Source: Kiritimatiellia bacterium
GTDB taxonomy: Bacteria > Verrucomicrobiota > Kiritimatiellia > JAAZAB01
Direction: 5' to 3'
Length of the DNA: 9,646 bases
Assembly: GCA_018400335.1 (NCBI GenBank)
Contig: JAGYMT010000040.1
Span: 1-9,646 of the forward strand
Under the pieces are notes generated by a model, which saw only the letters and a list, made by a program, of their open reading frames with translations, was not told the DNA's origin and did not search any database. Positions 1-6,256 of the stretch are shown here, one piece after another (position 1 is the first letter of the stretch; each line of letters opens with the position of its first letter). The position numbers and the translations under genes are program-made.

Positions 1-576
1 AACATAGACGTTCCCGATATTGCGAAACGCGAGGAGAACGCATTGGCATGGATGGATGTGGCGAAGCGTTTCGGATATGAGGGCGTGATAGCAACCGCCT
101 GGAGCCGCTATGCCACGCACGGCGTCCAGTGCGAACCGATAGATGCCGCGCTTGATTCGCTGGTCAACATGGGAGTGATCCTGCACGACGGCAAAGCGCC
201 GCGCGGCGGCCTCGATGAGTGTATTTCCGCGCTCGAAGAGCTGGGCGAGAAGGATCGGTTCGAGGCCTGCAAGGCGGCCATGAACCAGCTCACAAATAAA
301 CGCAGGACGGGATGGTGGTCGGTGCAATCGCTGCGCGAGATCGTTGTTCTTCACCGGCTCGACCCGCGCCGCAACTCCGACCATCTCAAGAAGTCCACAA
401 GGCAGTTCAGGGATTTCGTTAAGGATTCGGAAACGGTGAAGGCCGCGGTGGAGAAGGCGTTTGAAGGGCTGATTGACCCTGTCTGGATAGATGAGTATGT
501 GGACACGCGTCTCGATCCGTTCGATGATGAGCTCGCGGATATGGAGCGGATAACCGGTTTCGACCAGAGCGGCTGA
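1..576 (+). CDS. Glycoside hydrolase family 20-like (hexosaminidase D type), C-terminal part
   Basis: The reading frame is open from the first base, so the gene starts outside the window; 191 residues plus TGA are visible, and the TTG at 43 is an internal codon. Seen: residues 28-46 read GVIATAWSRYATHGVQCEP, followed by a helical stretch. Known: the end of the GH20 barrel in hexosaminidase D-like enzymes has a similar block (W-x-RY...CE, then a pro- or leu-rich strand), and these enzymes release terminal N-acetylhexosamine residues. The catalytic Asp-Glu pair would lie upstream of the window, so activity cannot be judged. The tail (residues 100-191) is charged, helical and without recognisable motifs. 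Inference: this could supply N-acetylhexosamine to the glucosamine-6-phosphate deaminase encoded further right, although the two are on opposite strands and 3.5 kb apart. Another barrel glycosidase remains possible. Confidence 0.6.
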   Translation, partial: NIDVPDIAKREENALAWMDVAKRFGYEGVIATAWSRYATHGVQCEPIDAALDSLVNMGVILHDGKAPRGGLDECISALEELGEKDRFEACKAAMNQLTNKRRTGWWSVQSLREIVVLHRLDPRRNSDHLKKSTRQFRDFVKDSETVKAAVEKAFEGLIDPVWIDEYVDTRLDPFDDELADMERITGFDQSG

Positions 577-619
577 AGTGATCTTCCCTGACCCGCAGCG
601 ATTATTTCCGCCTCGGGCT

Positions 620-647
620 ATTTCCACACTTGTTTAAGTGTGGAAAT
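620..647 (+). terminator. Perfect 12-bp hairpin downstream of the glycosidase gene
   Basis: Bases 620-631 pair perfectly with 636-647 around a GTTT loop. It lies 43 bases after the glycosidase stop, where a terminator would be expected. The stem is only moderately GC-rich and no T-run follows, so intrinsic termination is doubtful. The TTTCCA...TGGAAA ends match those of the repeat at 839-889, so it may instead be a member of a dispersed repeat family. Confidence 0.4.
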
Positions 648-838
648 GAATATCAAGCAAGAACAGCTACTGTTTCTTGATGGTTCGGTGGTTTTCGCTT
701 GATCAGCCGCCGTTGCATACAAGATCGGACTCGTAGCGATTTGTGCTTGGCAAGGTCCGGTGTGGCGCAAAGCCTGATTCCGGAAGACGAACACCGGCGA
801 GAACTGATTATTCCGTAACCACAATGAAAAATAGGTTG

Positions 839-909
839 TTTCCATGCCTTTGGCTTGGTGAAGATTCCATGAAGACCAAGCGTTGGAAAATACGCGCTGG
901 AAAATGCTT
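839..909. repeat. TTTCCA/TGGAAA palindromic intergenic repeat
   Basis: TTTCCA (839-844) pairs with TGGAAA (884-889), and CTTGG (854-858) pairs with CCAAG (876-880). A short direct repeat follows: TGGAAAATACGC at 884-895 and TGGAAAATGCTT at 898-909. The segment CCATGCCTTTGGCTTGG (843-859) differs by one base from the hairpin CCATGCCTTTGGCATGG at 2671-2687. No gene is seen here. Confidence 0.45.
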
Positions 910-936
910 GGATCAGCCGGGTCAATCATCTATTAT
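908..936 (+). promoter_or_regulatory. Sigma-70-like promoter for the nitroreductase-prenyltransferase pair
   Basis: TTGGAT (908-913) is followed by exactly 17 bases and then TATTAT (931-936). The -10 box matches consensus at 5 of 6 positions and the -35 at 3 of 6. Transcription would begin near 943, giving a leader of about 43 bases before the ATG at 986 that includes the AGGAG at 972-976. The call rests on pattern only, and the -35 box overlaps the end of the repeat. Confidence 0.35.
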
Positions 937-985
937 TTCACACGATTCACCGGTTTGGCGTTGCAATGTTCAGGAGACACCAATT

Positions 986-1651
986 ATGTCCAGGATGCTG
1001 TTTTCAGTTGCAATGACGATCCTCCTGTTGTTCAATCTCCGTGGAATCGGTATTGGGGAGGAAGTTGCTGATGTGAAAAAGCTGCCGCCGCCGGAAGAGC
1101 AGGGATCCGTCACGGTCGAGAAGGCCATTGCCGGCCGGAGGTCCGTCCGGTCTTTTGTTGACAGCGCCCTGAGCGAAGCGGAAATCTCCCAGCTTCTATG
1201 GGCTGCGCAGGGCATCACGGCGCCGGACATGGGCCTTCGCGCTGCCCCCTCCGCCGGGGCGATGTATCCCCTGGAAACATACGCCGTCACCGCTTCAGGC
1301 GTGTTCCGCTATCTCCCCGACGCCCATTCGCTTGAGCAGCTGAAGGCCGGTGATTTGAGGGCCGCCCTCGCCGAAGCGGCGCTGGGCCAGACGTGCGTGC
1401 GCCAGGCCCCGGTCACTTTTGTCTTTGCCGCGGTTCCGGGGCGGACCACGAAGAAGTACGGCGAGCGGGGCATGATGTTCATTCACATGGAAGCCGGCCA
1501 TGCCGCGCAGAACATTCACCTGCAGGCCGTGGCGCTGGGATTGGGGTCGGTTCCGGTCGGCGCGTTCGATGATAAATCGGCGGCGCGCGTGATGGGCATT
1601 CCGGACGGGCAGGTTGTGTTGTACATAATCCCGGTCGGACGCTCGAAATGA
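986..1651 (+). CDS. SagB-type nitroreductase-family FMN oxidoreductase with N-terminal signal/anchor
   Basis: 221 residues. The ATG at 986 was chosen because AGGAG (972-976) sits nine bases upstream and the protein then begins with a basic-plus-hydrophobic segment (residues 1-22, MSRMLFSVAMTILLLFNLRG); upstream in-frame codons run through repeat sequence. Nitroreductase-fold marks: RRSVRSF (51-57, FMN phosphate contact), LLWAAQG (70-76), APSAGAMYPLE (87-97) and E169 with AGHAAQNIHLQAVALGLGSV (170-189). Known: this spacing is typical of the SagB/ThcOx branch, which includes azoline dehydrogenases of RiPP pathways but also many stand-alone proteins of unknown substrate. No YcaO, E1-like partner or precursor peptide is visible, so a RiPP role is not supported. 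The signal-like N-terminus suggests export or anchoring, unusual for an FMN enzyme. Its last codon overlaps the next gene's ATG by four bases (ATGA), implying translational coupling. Confidence 0.85.
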   Translation: MSRMLFSVAMTILLLFNLRGIGIGEEVADVKKLPPPEEQGSVTVEKAIAGRRSVRSFVDSALSEAEISQLLWAAQGITAPDMGLRAAPSAGAMYPLETYAVTASGVFRYLPDAHSLEQLKAGDLRAALAEAALGQTCVRQAPVTFVFAAVPGRTTKKYGERGMMFIHMEAGHAAQNIHLQAVALGLGSVPVGAFDDKSAARVMGIPDGQVVLYIIPVGRSK

Positions 1652-2589
1652 AAATCCTGCCATACATTCGGATCATGCGTCCGAACCACTGGTTCAAAAA
1701 CGTATTCGTTCTGCCCGGCGTCCTTCTGGCGTTCTTTTTTGTTCCCGGTTCCTTCTCGCTGCATTCGATTCTCATGGTCGCGTACGGGCTCGTATGCGTG
1801 TGTCTCGTGGCTTCGAGCAATTACGTTCTCAACGAGATACTGGACGGACCCTACGACGCGCATCACCCTGAGAAGGGTAAGCGCCCGGTGCCGAGCGGCG
1901 AGGTTAACATTCCCGTTGCGTACGGGCTGTGGCTGGCGCTCGCCGCGGCCGGCATAGTCGCGGCGTTCATGGTCTGCCCGAGGTTCGGCCTCTCCGCCCT
2001 CGCGCTGTGGGTAATGGGTGTTCTCTACAACACGCCGCCCGTGCGGCTGAAGGATGTTCCCTACGGCGACGTTCTGAGCGAATCGGTGAATAATCCGCTC
2101 CGGCTCGCGCTGGGCTGGTACTCCACCGGCGTCATATCCCCGCCGCCGCTGTCAATGATACTGGCCTACTGGATGTTCGGCGCGTTTCTCATGGCAGTGA
2201 AGCGCTTCGCCGAGTATCGCCACCTTGGCGACGCAGAGCGGGCCGCCAATTACAGGAAGTCCTTTTCCTATTACAACCAGGAAAGGCTGCTGGTCAGCAT
2301 ACTCTACTATGCCGGATTTTTCGGCATGATGTCCGGTGTGTTCATCACTCGGTACAGGCTGGAACTTGTGCTGGCCTCGCCCGTGGTGGTCTACGCCATG
2401 GCCTACTACCTGCACATGGGGTTCAAGCCGGACAGTCCGGCGCAGAAGCCGGAAGGCCTGTTCAGGCAGAAGAAGCTCGTCGCCATCGTGCTGCTTGCCT
2501 TCGTGCTGTGCGGCGCGCTGCTCTACTTCGACATCTCCGCGTTCACCAACCTGCTCGACCCGCGCGTGCTGCCGCCTTCTCATCCATAA
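1648..2589 (+). CDS. UbiA-family prenyltransferase, decaprenyl-phosphate phosphoribosyltransferase-like
   Basis: 313 residues, very hydrophobic, with about eight or nine membrane segments. Marks seen: RPNHWFKN (11-18) near the N-terminus, the first Asp-rich motif as NEILDGPYD (62-70) followed by HHPEKGKRPVPSGE (72-85), the second conserved loop YNTPPVRLKD-VPYGDVLSES (127-146), then KRFAEYRHLGD (185-195) and YRKSFSYYNQERL (202-214). Known: RPxxWxKN at the start and the HPxK-RPxxSG block are typical of the DPPR-synthase (Rv3806c-like) branch, which transfers phosphoribose to a polyprenyl phosphate, rather than quinone or heme O enzymes. Here the usual NDxxD is NExxD, so substrate or metal binding may differ. 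The start overlaps the nitroreductase stop, so the two are probably co-translated. Inference: the pair modifies one membrane lipid or polyprenyl carrier; the substrate is unknown. Confidence 0.85.
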   Translation: MKILPYIRIMRPNHWFKNVFVLPGVLLAFFFVPGSFSLHSILMVAYGLVCVCLVASSNYVLNEILDGPYDAHHPEKGKRPVPSGEVNIPVAYGLWLALAAAGIVAAFMVCPRFGLSALALWVMGVLYNTPPVRLKDVPYGDVLSESVNNPLRLALGWYSTGVISPPPLSMILAYWMFGAFLMAVKRFAEYRHLGDAERAANYRKSFSYYNQERLLVSILYYAGFFGMMSGVFITRYRLELVLASPVVVYAMAYYLHMGFKPDSPAQKPEGLFRQKKLVAIVLLAFVLCGALLYFDISAFTNLLDPRVLPPSHP

Positions 2590-2609
2590 GCGCGCCGACA
2601 CGCCCCGTC

Positions 2610-2695
2610 AATTCTCATTATGATCTCGTCCCGCGCGACCCCGCATTGCGCGGGGCAAGCCTTGCGCCTGCCATGCCTTTGGCATGGTCGCGGGA
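2610..2695. repeat. Multi-hairpin intergenic element
   Basis: The segment folds as a branched structure. The outer stem TCCCGCG (2629-2635) pairs with CGCGGGA (2689-2695). Inside are CCCCGC/GCGGGG (2639-2644 and 2650-2655) and CCATGCC-TTT-GGCATGG (2671-2687). Its left edge AATTCTCATTATGA (2610-2623) matches 7443-7456 at 13 of 14 bases, and its right end GGTCGCGGG (2686-2694) recurs at 7476-7484. This points to a repeat family with two members in the window. It lies between convergent genes. Confidence 0.5.
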
Positions 2696-2700
2696 ACGAT

Positions 2701-2738
2701 AGATTGGGGCGAAAAGGCACACCTTTCCGCCCCAATCT
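2701..2738. terminator. Strong hairpin between convergent genes, candidate bidirectional terminator
   Basis: AGATTGGGGCG... (2701-2717) pairs with 2722-2738 over 17 bp with a single mismatch and a four-base CACA loop, making it the strongest simple hairpin in this gap. It sits between the 3' ends of the prenyltransferase (plus, ends 2589) and the oxidoreductase (minus, ends 2788), as expected for a shared terminator. No T-run flanks it on either side. A second hairpin, CCTGCCG/CGGCAGG (2745-2751 and 2759-2765), follows. Confidence 0.5.
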
Positions 2739-2787
2739 TCGGATCCTGCCGCGCGAGACGGCAGGGGATCACGACCGGCCCAGCTAA

Positions 2788-3846
2788 TCAGACCGCGACC
2801 TCTTTATTCAGTTCGCTCGACTTGTAGATTCCGTCAATCAAGCGCATCACGGTCACGCCCTCGCGCGCCGTGGCTGCCGGCGGCGCCTCGCCGCGGCATG
2901 CCGCGAGGAAGGCGCGGGCCTGAGCCTCGAACGTCTTCGTATCCGCCTTGAACTGGGGCGTCACTGTAACCGGCCGACCCTGCTGCTCCGTGATGATCTG
3001 CAGCGGCTGACCGTCCATAAACCTGGCCCCGCCCTTGTTGCCCATAATCTCAACGAAACCGCACTCGGGCGAATTGGCCGCCCAGGAGATATCGAAGGAC
3101 ATGGTGGCCTTGTCGCCGAACCGCGCGATTCCCGTGGCGTAGTCCTCGACGTCAAACACGCCGTCAAGCTTGGGCGGCCCCGCCCACATCCCTACGTAGA
3201 CGTAGTCGCCCATCCTCTGTCCGAACTTTGCGTAGGTCTTGGCGCTAACGGACGTCAGGTTCCAGCAGCCGCTGGTCCACATGGCGAGGTCGAACCAGTG
3301 CACGCCGATGTCAATTATCGGCCCGCCGCCGGAATCCGCCTTGGTTGTGAACCAGGAGCCGAGCCCCGGTATGCCGCGCTGCCTTATCAGCACCGCTCGG
3401 ATGTGGTATATCTCGCCAAACTCGCCCCTCTTCACATAGTCGCGCACCACCTGCGCCGACGAGTCCTGCCGCCGCACCATGCCGACCTGGAGAACCTTGC
3501 CGTTTTCCTTTGACGCTGCTGCAATCTTCTCTCCCTCGACGGCGTTCATGGCCATGGGCTTTTCGAGCAGGACGTGCTTGCCTGCCTTGAGAGCGGCAAC
3601 CGCCGCTTCGCAGTGCAGCTTGTTCCCTACACCGATTACCACCGCCTGCACGTCGGACTTCAGCAGGTCGCGGTAATCCGTGAACTGCTGCTCGACTCCG
3701 AATCTATCGGCTTCCTTTGCCAGCCGTTCCTTATTGTTGTCACAGACGGCCGTTATCTCCGCCGACTCGACCGCCTTGAACGCGCCTGCGTGCACGCACC
3801 CTATGGTGCCCATCCCGATGATACCAACCTTCACTTTATCAGACAT
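2788..3846 (-). CDS. Gfo/Idh/MocA-family NAD(P)-dependent oxidoreductase (1)
   Basis: 352 residues, usual length for the family. N-terminal Rossmann domain: GIIGMGTIG (8-16) binds the dinucleotide, and CDNN (35-38) ends the second strand. The catalytic motif EKP is at 95-97 (LLEKPMAMN). In the C-terminal substrate domain, DIGVHWFDLAMW (179-190) carries the family His and Asp (H183, D186). Known: these enzymes oxidise or reduce a hydroxyl on sugars, inositols or sugar nucleotides, or act in 3-keto-glycoside chemistry; the substrate cannot be read from sequence alone. The ATG is preceded by an AAAGGA-type ribosome site. It is the last gene of the minus-strand cluster, 242 bases after nagB with a palindromic repeat between, so it may have its own promoter. 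It is clearly divergent from oxidoreductase (2) and is not a recent duplicate. Confidence 0.88.
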   Translation of the reverse strand: MSDKVKVGIIGMGTIGCVHAGAFKAVESAEITAVCDNNKERLAKEADRFGVEQQFTDYRDLLKSDVQAVVIGVGNKLHCEAAVAALKAGKHVLLEKPMAMNAVEGEKIAAASKENGKVLQVGMVRRQDSSAQVVRDYVKRGEFGEIYHIRAVLIRQRGIPGLGSWFTTKADSGGGPIIDIGVHWFDLAMWTSGCWNLTSVSAKTYAKFGQRMGDYVYVGMWAGPPKLDGVFDVEDYATGIARFGDKATMSFDISWAANSPECGFVEIMGNKGGARFMDGQPLQIITEQQGRPVTVTPQFKADTKTFEAQARAFLAACRGEAPPAATAREGVTVMRLIDGIYKSSELNKEVAV

Positions 3847-3888
3847 ATCTTTTCCTTTCTTTGACCTGTTTCAACCTCAACCTGGCAG

Positions 3889-4079
3889 TTCAACTGCTCG
3901 GCGGTTGACATCAATCGCCGTAATAGATTATTTGTAAGTTGTTGCGATGTCCGTTCGGCTCTGCGAACGCCGCACCAAATGGGACATCAACACCCAACAG
4001 CCAACAAGGAATATCCAATATCCAAGGAATCCGATGAATATTGGGAGTTCCTTGTTGGATATTGGATATTCAACTGCTC
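3889..4079. repeat. Inverted TTGGATA-type repeat bounded by an 11-base direct repeat
   Basis: GAATATCCAATATCCAA (4009-4025) is the exact reverse complement of 4055-4071, and CCAACAAGGAA (4001-4011) of 4048-4058. These are two inverted, circularly permuted copies of the same ~21-base unit. The favoured fold pairs 4009-4022 with 4058-4071 and 4023-4029 with 4048-4054 around an 18-base loop. TTCAACTGCTC occurs at 3889-3899 and again at 4069-4079. The region lies between nagB and the downstream oxidoreductase. No gene is seen in 3847-4088. Confidence 0.6.
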
Positions 4080-4088
4080 TTTTTAGGG

Positions 4089-4874
4089 TCAATGATACTC
4101 TTCCCATTCCGGCTCGTGCTCGAAAATCCAGCGATAGTAATCAGCCCCTTCGAGCCTGCCCGCCGCCGCCTCGTCGAGGACGATGGTGCAGCGGCGATGA
4201 AGCTGCAGGGCCGTGGCGGAGATCATGGATGTTACAGGACCCTCCACCGCCTTGGCGATAACGGCCGCCTTCGCGGACCCGGTGGCCAGCAGGATGCAGC
4301 GCTTGCTGTCGAGGATCGTTCCCACCCCCATGGTTATAGCGCGCCGCGGCATCTTATCAGGCGATCCGAAAAGCGGACCGTTCTGGCTGATCGTGGCCGG
4401 GGACAGCGCTTTCACCCGGGTCCTCGACAGCAGCGCGGAGAGCGGCTCATTGAATCCTATATGGCCGTCCGCCCCTATGCCGAGCAGTTGGAGGTCAATA
4501 CCTCCCGCGTACTTGATCGCTTCCTCATACCTGGCGCACTCGGCGTCAAGATCCTTGGCGCCGCCGTCCGGAAGGTGCGTGTTGCGAAGGTCAATGTTGA
4601 CCTTGTCGAACAGGTGGCGGTTCATGTAAGAGCGGTAGGAATTCCGGTCTTCCGGCGGGATTCCCACATATTCATCGAGGTTAAAGGTGCGGCAGAGCGA
4701 GAAGTCAAGATCCTCCTTCTCGTGCATGGAGACCAGAATGGAATATACCGATTCCATCGTCCTGCCGGTAGCCAGACCGAGCACCAGCGAGGGATTCTCC
4801 CGCAGCTCTCGGGCTATGATCCTCGCGGCCAGCAGGGCGGCGGAAGCTTCGGTGGATTGGATGATGACTTCCAT
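4089..4874 (-). CDS. nagB: Glucosamine-6-phosphate deaminase
   Basis: 261 residues, close to E. coli NagB (266). It converts glucosamine-6-phosphate to fructose-6-phosphate and ammonia in the cytoplasm, the last step of amino-sugar use. Seen: LGLATGRTM (32-40, phosphate loop), FNLDEYVGIP (64-73, with D67), LGIGADGHIGFNEP (131-144) containing the expected catalytic D136, H138 and E143, SRTR (150-153), and the substrate-binding lysine of GSAKA (199-203). The start MEVII was chosen because the longer in-frame version would overlap the upstream gene's coding end and adds a Cys/Arg-rich, non-homologous leader. Only 25 bases separate it from the upstream Gfo/Idh gene, so the two are probably co-transcribed; the Shine-Dalgarno is weak. 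No nagA or GlcNAc kinase is nearby. A related sugar-phosphate isomerase/deaminase is the alternative, but the complete active site favours NagB. Confidence 0.9.
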   Translation of the reverse strand: MEVIIQSTEASAALLAARIIARELRENPSLVLGLATGRTMESVYSILVSMHEKEDLDFSLCRTFNLDEYVGIPPEDRNSYRSYMNRHLFDKVNIDLRNTHLPDGGAKDLDAECARYEEAIKYAGGIDLQLLGIGADGHIGFNEPLSALLSRTRVKALSPATISQNGPLFGSPDKMPRRAITMGVGTILDSKRCILLATGSAKAAVIAKAVEGPVTSMISATALQLHRRCTIVLDEAAAGRLEGADYYRWIFEHEPEWEEYH

Positions 4875-4899
4875 GTCGCTCGTCGTCAGGCCGTCCGCG

Positions 4900-5970
4900 C
4901 TACTTAAGATATTCCTTCGCGTTTTCCGGCATGGACAGCATAACCTGACGCTCCGGCACGGATTCCGCGAGTATGGCGAGCTCATCGCAGCCAGCGTCGA
5001 GGGGCAGGACCGTCTGTCCGCCCCCGGCGGCGGATCTGCAGAGAGCCATCATGATCTCGAACCCCTTGTAGGCGCTGTCGAAATTGCACGGGTGCACCTT
5101 CGAATCATCGTCAAGCCACGCGGCCATATCCTCTATATAGGGCGGCATGTCCAGATCGTAATTCATACAGCCGGGCCCGGATTGAACGCCTTCCCTCGTA
5201 ACGGCCCGCCACCCGCCGCCGGTGAGCACCTCGGCGAAGCCCGCAGTGCCCTGCGCGCCGATTCGGCACTTGCGCCACCAGTAATCCACCTCCGGCACGT
5301 CGGGCGCGCCGGCCCCGCATTCCACGATGCCGCGCACGCCGTTGGCGAACTGGATGAACCCGCCCATGTAGTCAGGGGAGGAATGGACGTCGGCGAACTT
5401 GCCGCGGCCCGCGGCCTGCGCCATCACCCACTGGGCCTCGGCTTCGTCGTTGAACCACCGAATATAGTCAATGAGATGGCTCATCATGTGCATCATCCAG
5501 CCGGTGGACGTTCCATAGACCGTATGCACTTTGCCCAGCGCCCCGCTCGCGACGACGTTCTTCACCGCCTGATAGTGCGCGCCGTACCGGTGCTGGTGGC
5601 TCACAACCGCCTTCACTCCTGCCTTGTCCAGGAGTTTCTTGACAAGCATACCTTCAGAGCTGTTCATTGCAACCGGCTTCTCAAACGCGATCAGCTTCGC
5701 GCCGCTCTCGATTCCGATCTTGATCATCTCGGAGCGCAGCTTCGGCAGGGTGCAGAAGCAGAAAACATCCGGCTTGACGGATTTCACGAGTTCCCGCGCA
5801 TCCTCAAAAGTCCGGGGATTGTCCAACTTGCCCGCGGCCTGATCGAGGCGCGTCTTGTCCAGATCGCATATCGCCTCCAGCGCGAATCGTTTATTGGCTT
5901 TGAATGCCGACGCGTGATGCATGCCCCTCTTACCCATGCCGACCACCGCCACCTTGTATTGTCTGCTCAT
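4900..5970 (-). CDS. Gfo/Idh/MocA-family NAD(P)-dependent oxidoreductase (2)
   Basis: 356 residues. Rossmann motif VVGMGKRGMHHA (9-20), the acidic end of strand two in CDLDKTR (35-41), and the catalytic EKP at 97-99 (AFEKPVAMN). The C-terminal domain has MSHLIDYIRWF (163-173), with H165 and D168 in place of the usual GxHxxD. The glycine before the histidine is replaced by serine. The ATG has a good AGGAGT ribosome site (5978-5983) seven bases upstream. It is the first gene of a tight pair with nagB (25 bases apart). Inference: it interconverts a keto and hydroxy sugar or amino sugar feeding, or fed by, the glucosamine-phosphate pool. It differs from oxidoreductase (1) through most of its length, so the two likely have different substrates. 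Confidence 0.87.
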   Translation of the reverse strand: MSRQYKVAVVGMGKRGMHHASAFKANKRFALEAICDLDKTRLDQAAGKLDNPRTFEDARELVKSVKPDVFCFCTLPKLRSEMIKIGIESGAKLIAFEKPVAMNSSEGMLVKKLLDKAGVKAVVSHQHRYGAHYQAVKNVVASGALGKVHTVYGTSTGWMMHMMSHLIDYIRWFNDEAEAQWVMAQAAGRGKFADVHSSPDYMGGFIQFANGVRGIVECGAGAPDVPEVDYWWRKCRIGAQGTAGFAEVLTGGGWRAVTREGVQSGPGCMNYDLDMPPYIEDMAAWLDDDSKVHPCNFDSAYKGFEIMMALCRSAAGGGQTVLPLDAGCDELAILAESVPERQVMLSMPENAKEYLK

Positions 5971-6046
5971 ATTTTACACTCCTGTATGATAACCACTCGT
6001 TTAATATCCAAGGCGGACAGGCAACCCAGTTCAATGAGAATATTTC

Positions 6047-6226
6047 TTAACCGCCCGCTTTGCTCAAGACGCAAAGATCGCAAAGGGAATTTCATATCCG
6101 CGAGGTTGACCGCGGATATGGACTTCGCTTCATCCCTTCGGGATGAGTTCGCAATACAAACCTTTGTCCGGCGTCTGCCCCGCCGGATAAATCTTCACTT
6201 GGCGTACTTTGCGCCTTGGCGGTTCA
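6047..6226. repeat. Palindrome-rich intergenic element with AACCGCC/GGCGGTT ends
   Basis: AACCGCC (6049-6055) and GGCGGTT (6218-6224) form terminal inverted repeats around about 160 bases. Inside are a perfect 10-bp hairpin CATATCCGCG/CGCGGATATG (6093-6102 and 6111-6120, eight-base loop), a 7-bp hairpin TCATCCC-TTC-GGGATGA (6130-6146), and the CGCAAAGATCGCAAAG text near the left end. From memory, similar text recurs in gaps of many unrelated environmental genomes. It fills most of the gap between the aminotransferase stop and the oxidoreductase start; the rest (5971-6046) holds only the ribosome site and no gene. Confidence 0.55.
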
Positions 6227-6256
6227 CATTTTATTGTTCTTCAGGGCGGAAGCCGC

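Larger units (their letters stand above)
577..985. other. Intergenic region without a convincing gene
   Basis: This 409-base gap separates the glycosidase end from the nitroreductase start. Open frames exist on both strands (for example 618-929 minus), but their translations are rich in Cys, Ser and Trp, show no domain and are crossed by palindromes. It holds a 12-bp perfect hairpin (620-647), a TTTCCA/TGGAAA repeat region (839-909), a 7-bp inverted repeat CCGGTGT/ACACCGG (757-763 and 791-797) and a promoter-like sequence (908-936). Confidence 0.6.

Noticed and set aside
618..929. Possible small gene of 103 codons on the minus strand
   Set aside because: It crosses both palindromic repeats, has no ribosome site I can support and shows a composition unlike a protein.
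743..985. N-terminal extension of the nitroreductase frame by 81 codons
   Set aside because: The extension runs through repeat sequence and lacks family similarity. The ATG at 986 has an AGGAG site and begins with a signal-like segment.
986..1651. Reading the SagB-type protein as part of a RiPP biosynthetic cluster
   Set aside because: No YcaO, E1-like, precursor-peptide, protease or transporter gene is seen nearby, and the protein has a signal-like N-terminus.
3905..3933. Consensus TTGACA followed by an AT-rich segment on the plus strand
   Set aside because: The -10 region (TTATTT at 17 bases spacing) is poor, and no plus-strand gene follows; transcription would run antisense to nagB.
4001..4071. 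CRISPR-like repeat array
   Set aside because: There are only two copies, in inverted orientation, with no regular spacers and no cas genes in the window.
4041..4907. Open frame of 288 codons on the plus strand
   Set aside because: It is antisense to nagB, starts inside a palindromic repeat and shows no recognisable domain.
4875..4985. 37-codon N-terminal extension of NagB
   Set aside because: It would overlap the end of the upstream oxidoreductase gene and encodes a Cys/Arg-rich leader not found in NagB proteins. MEVII aligns with the usual NagB start.
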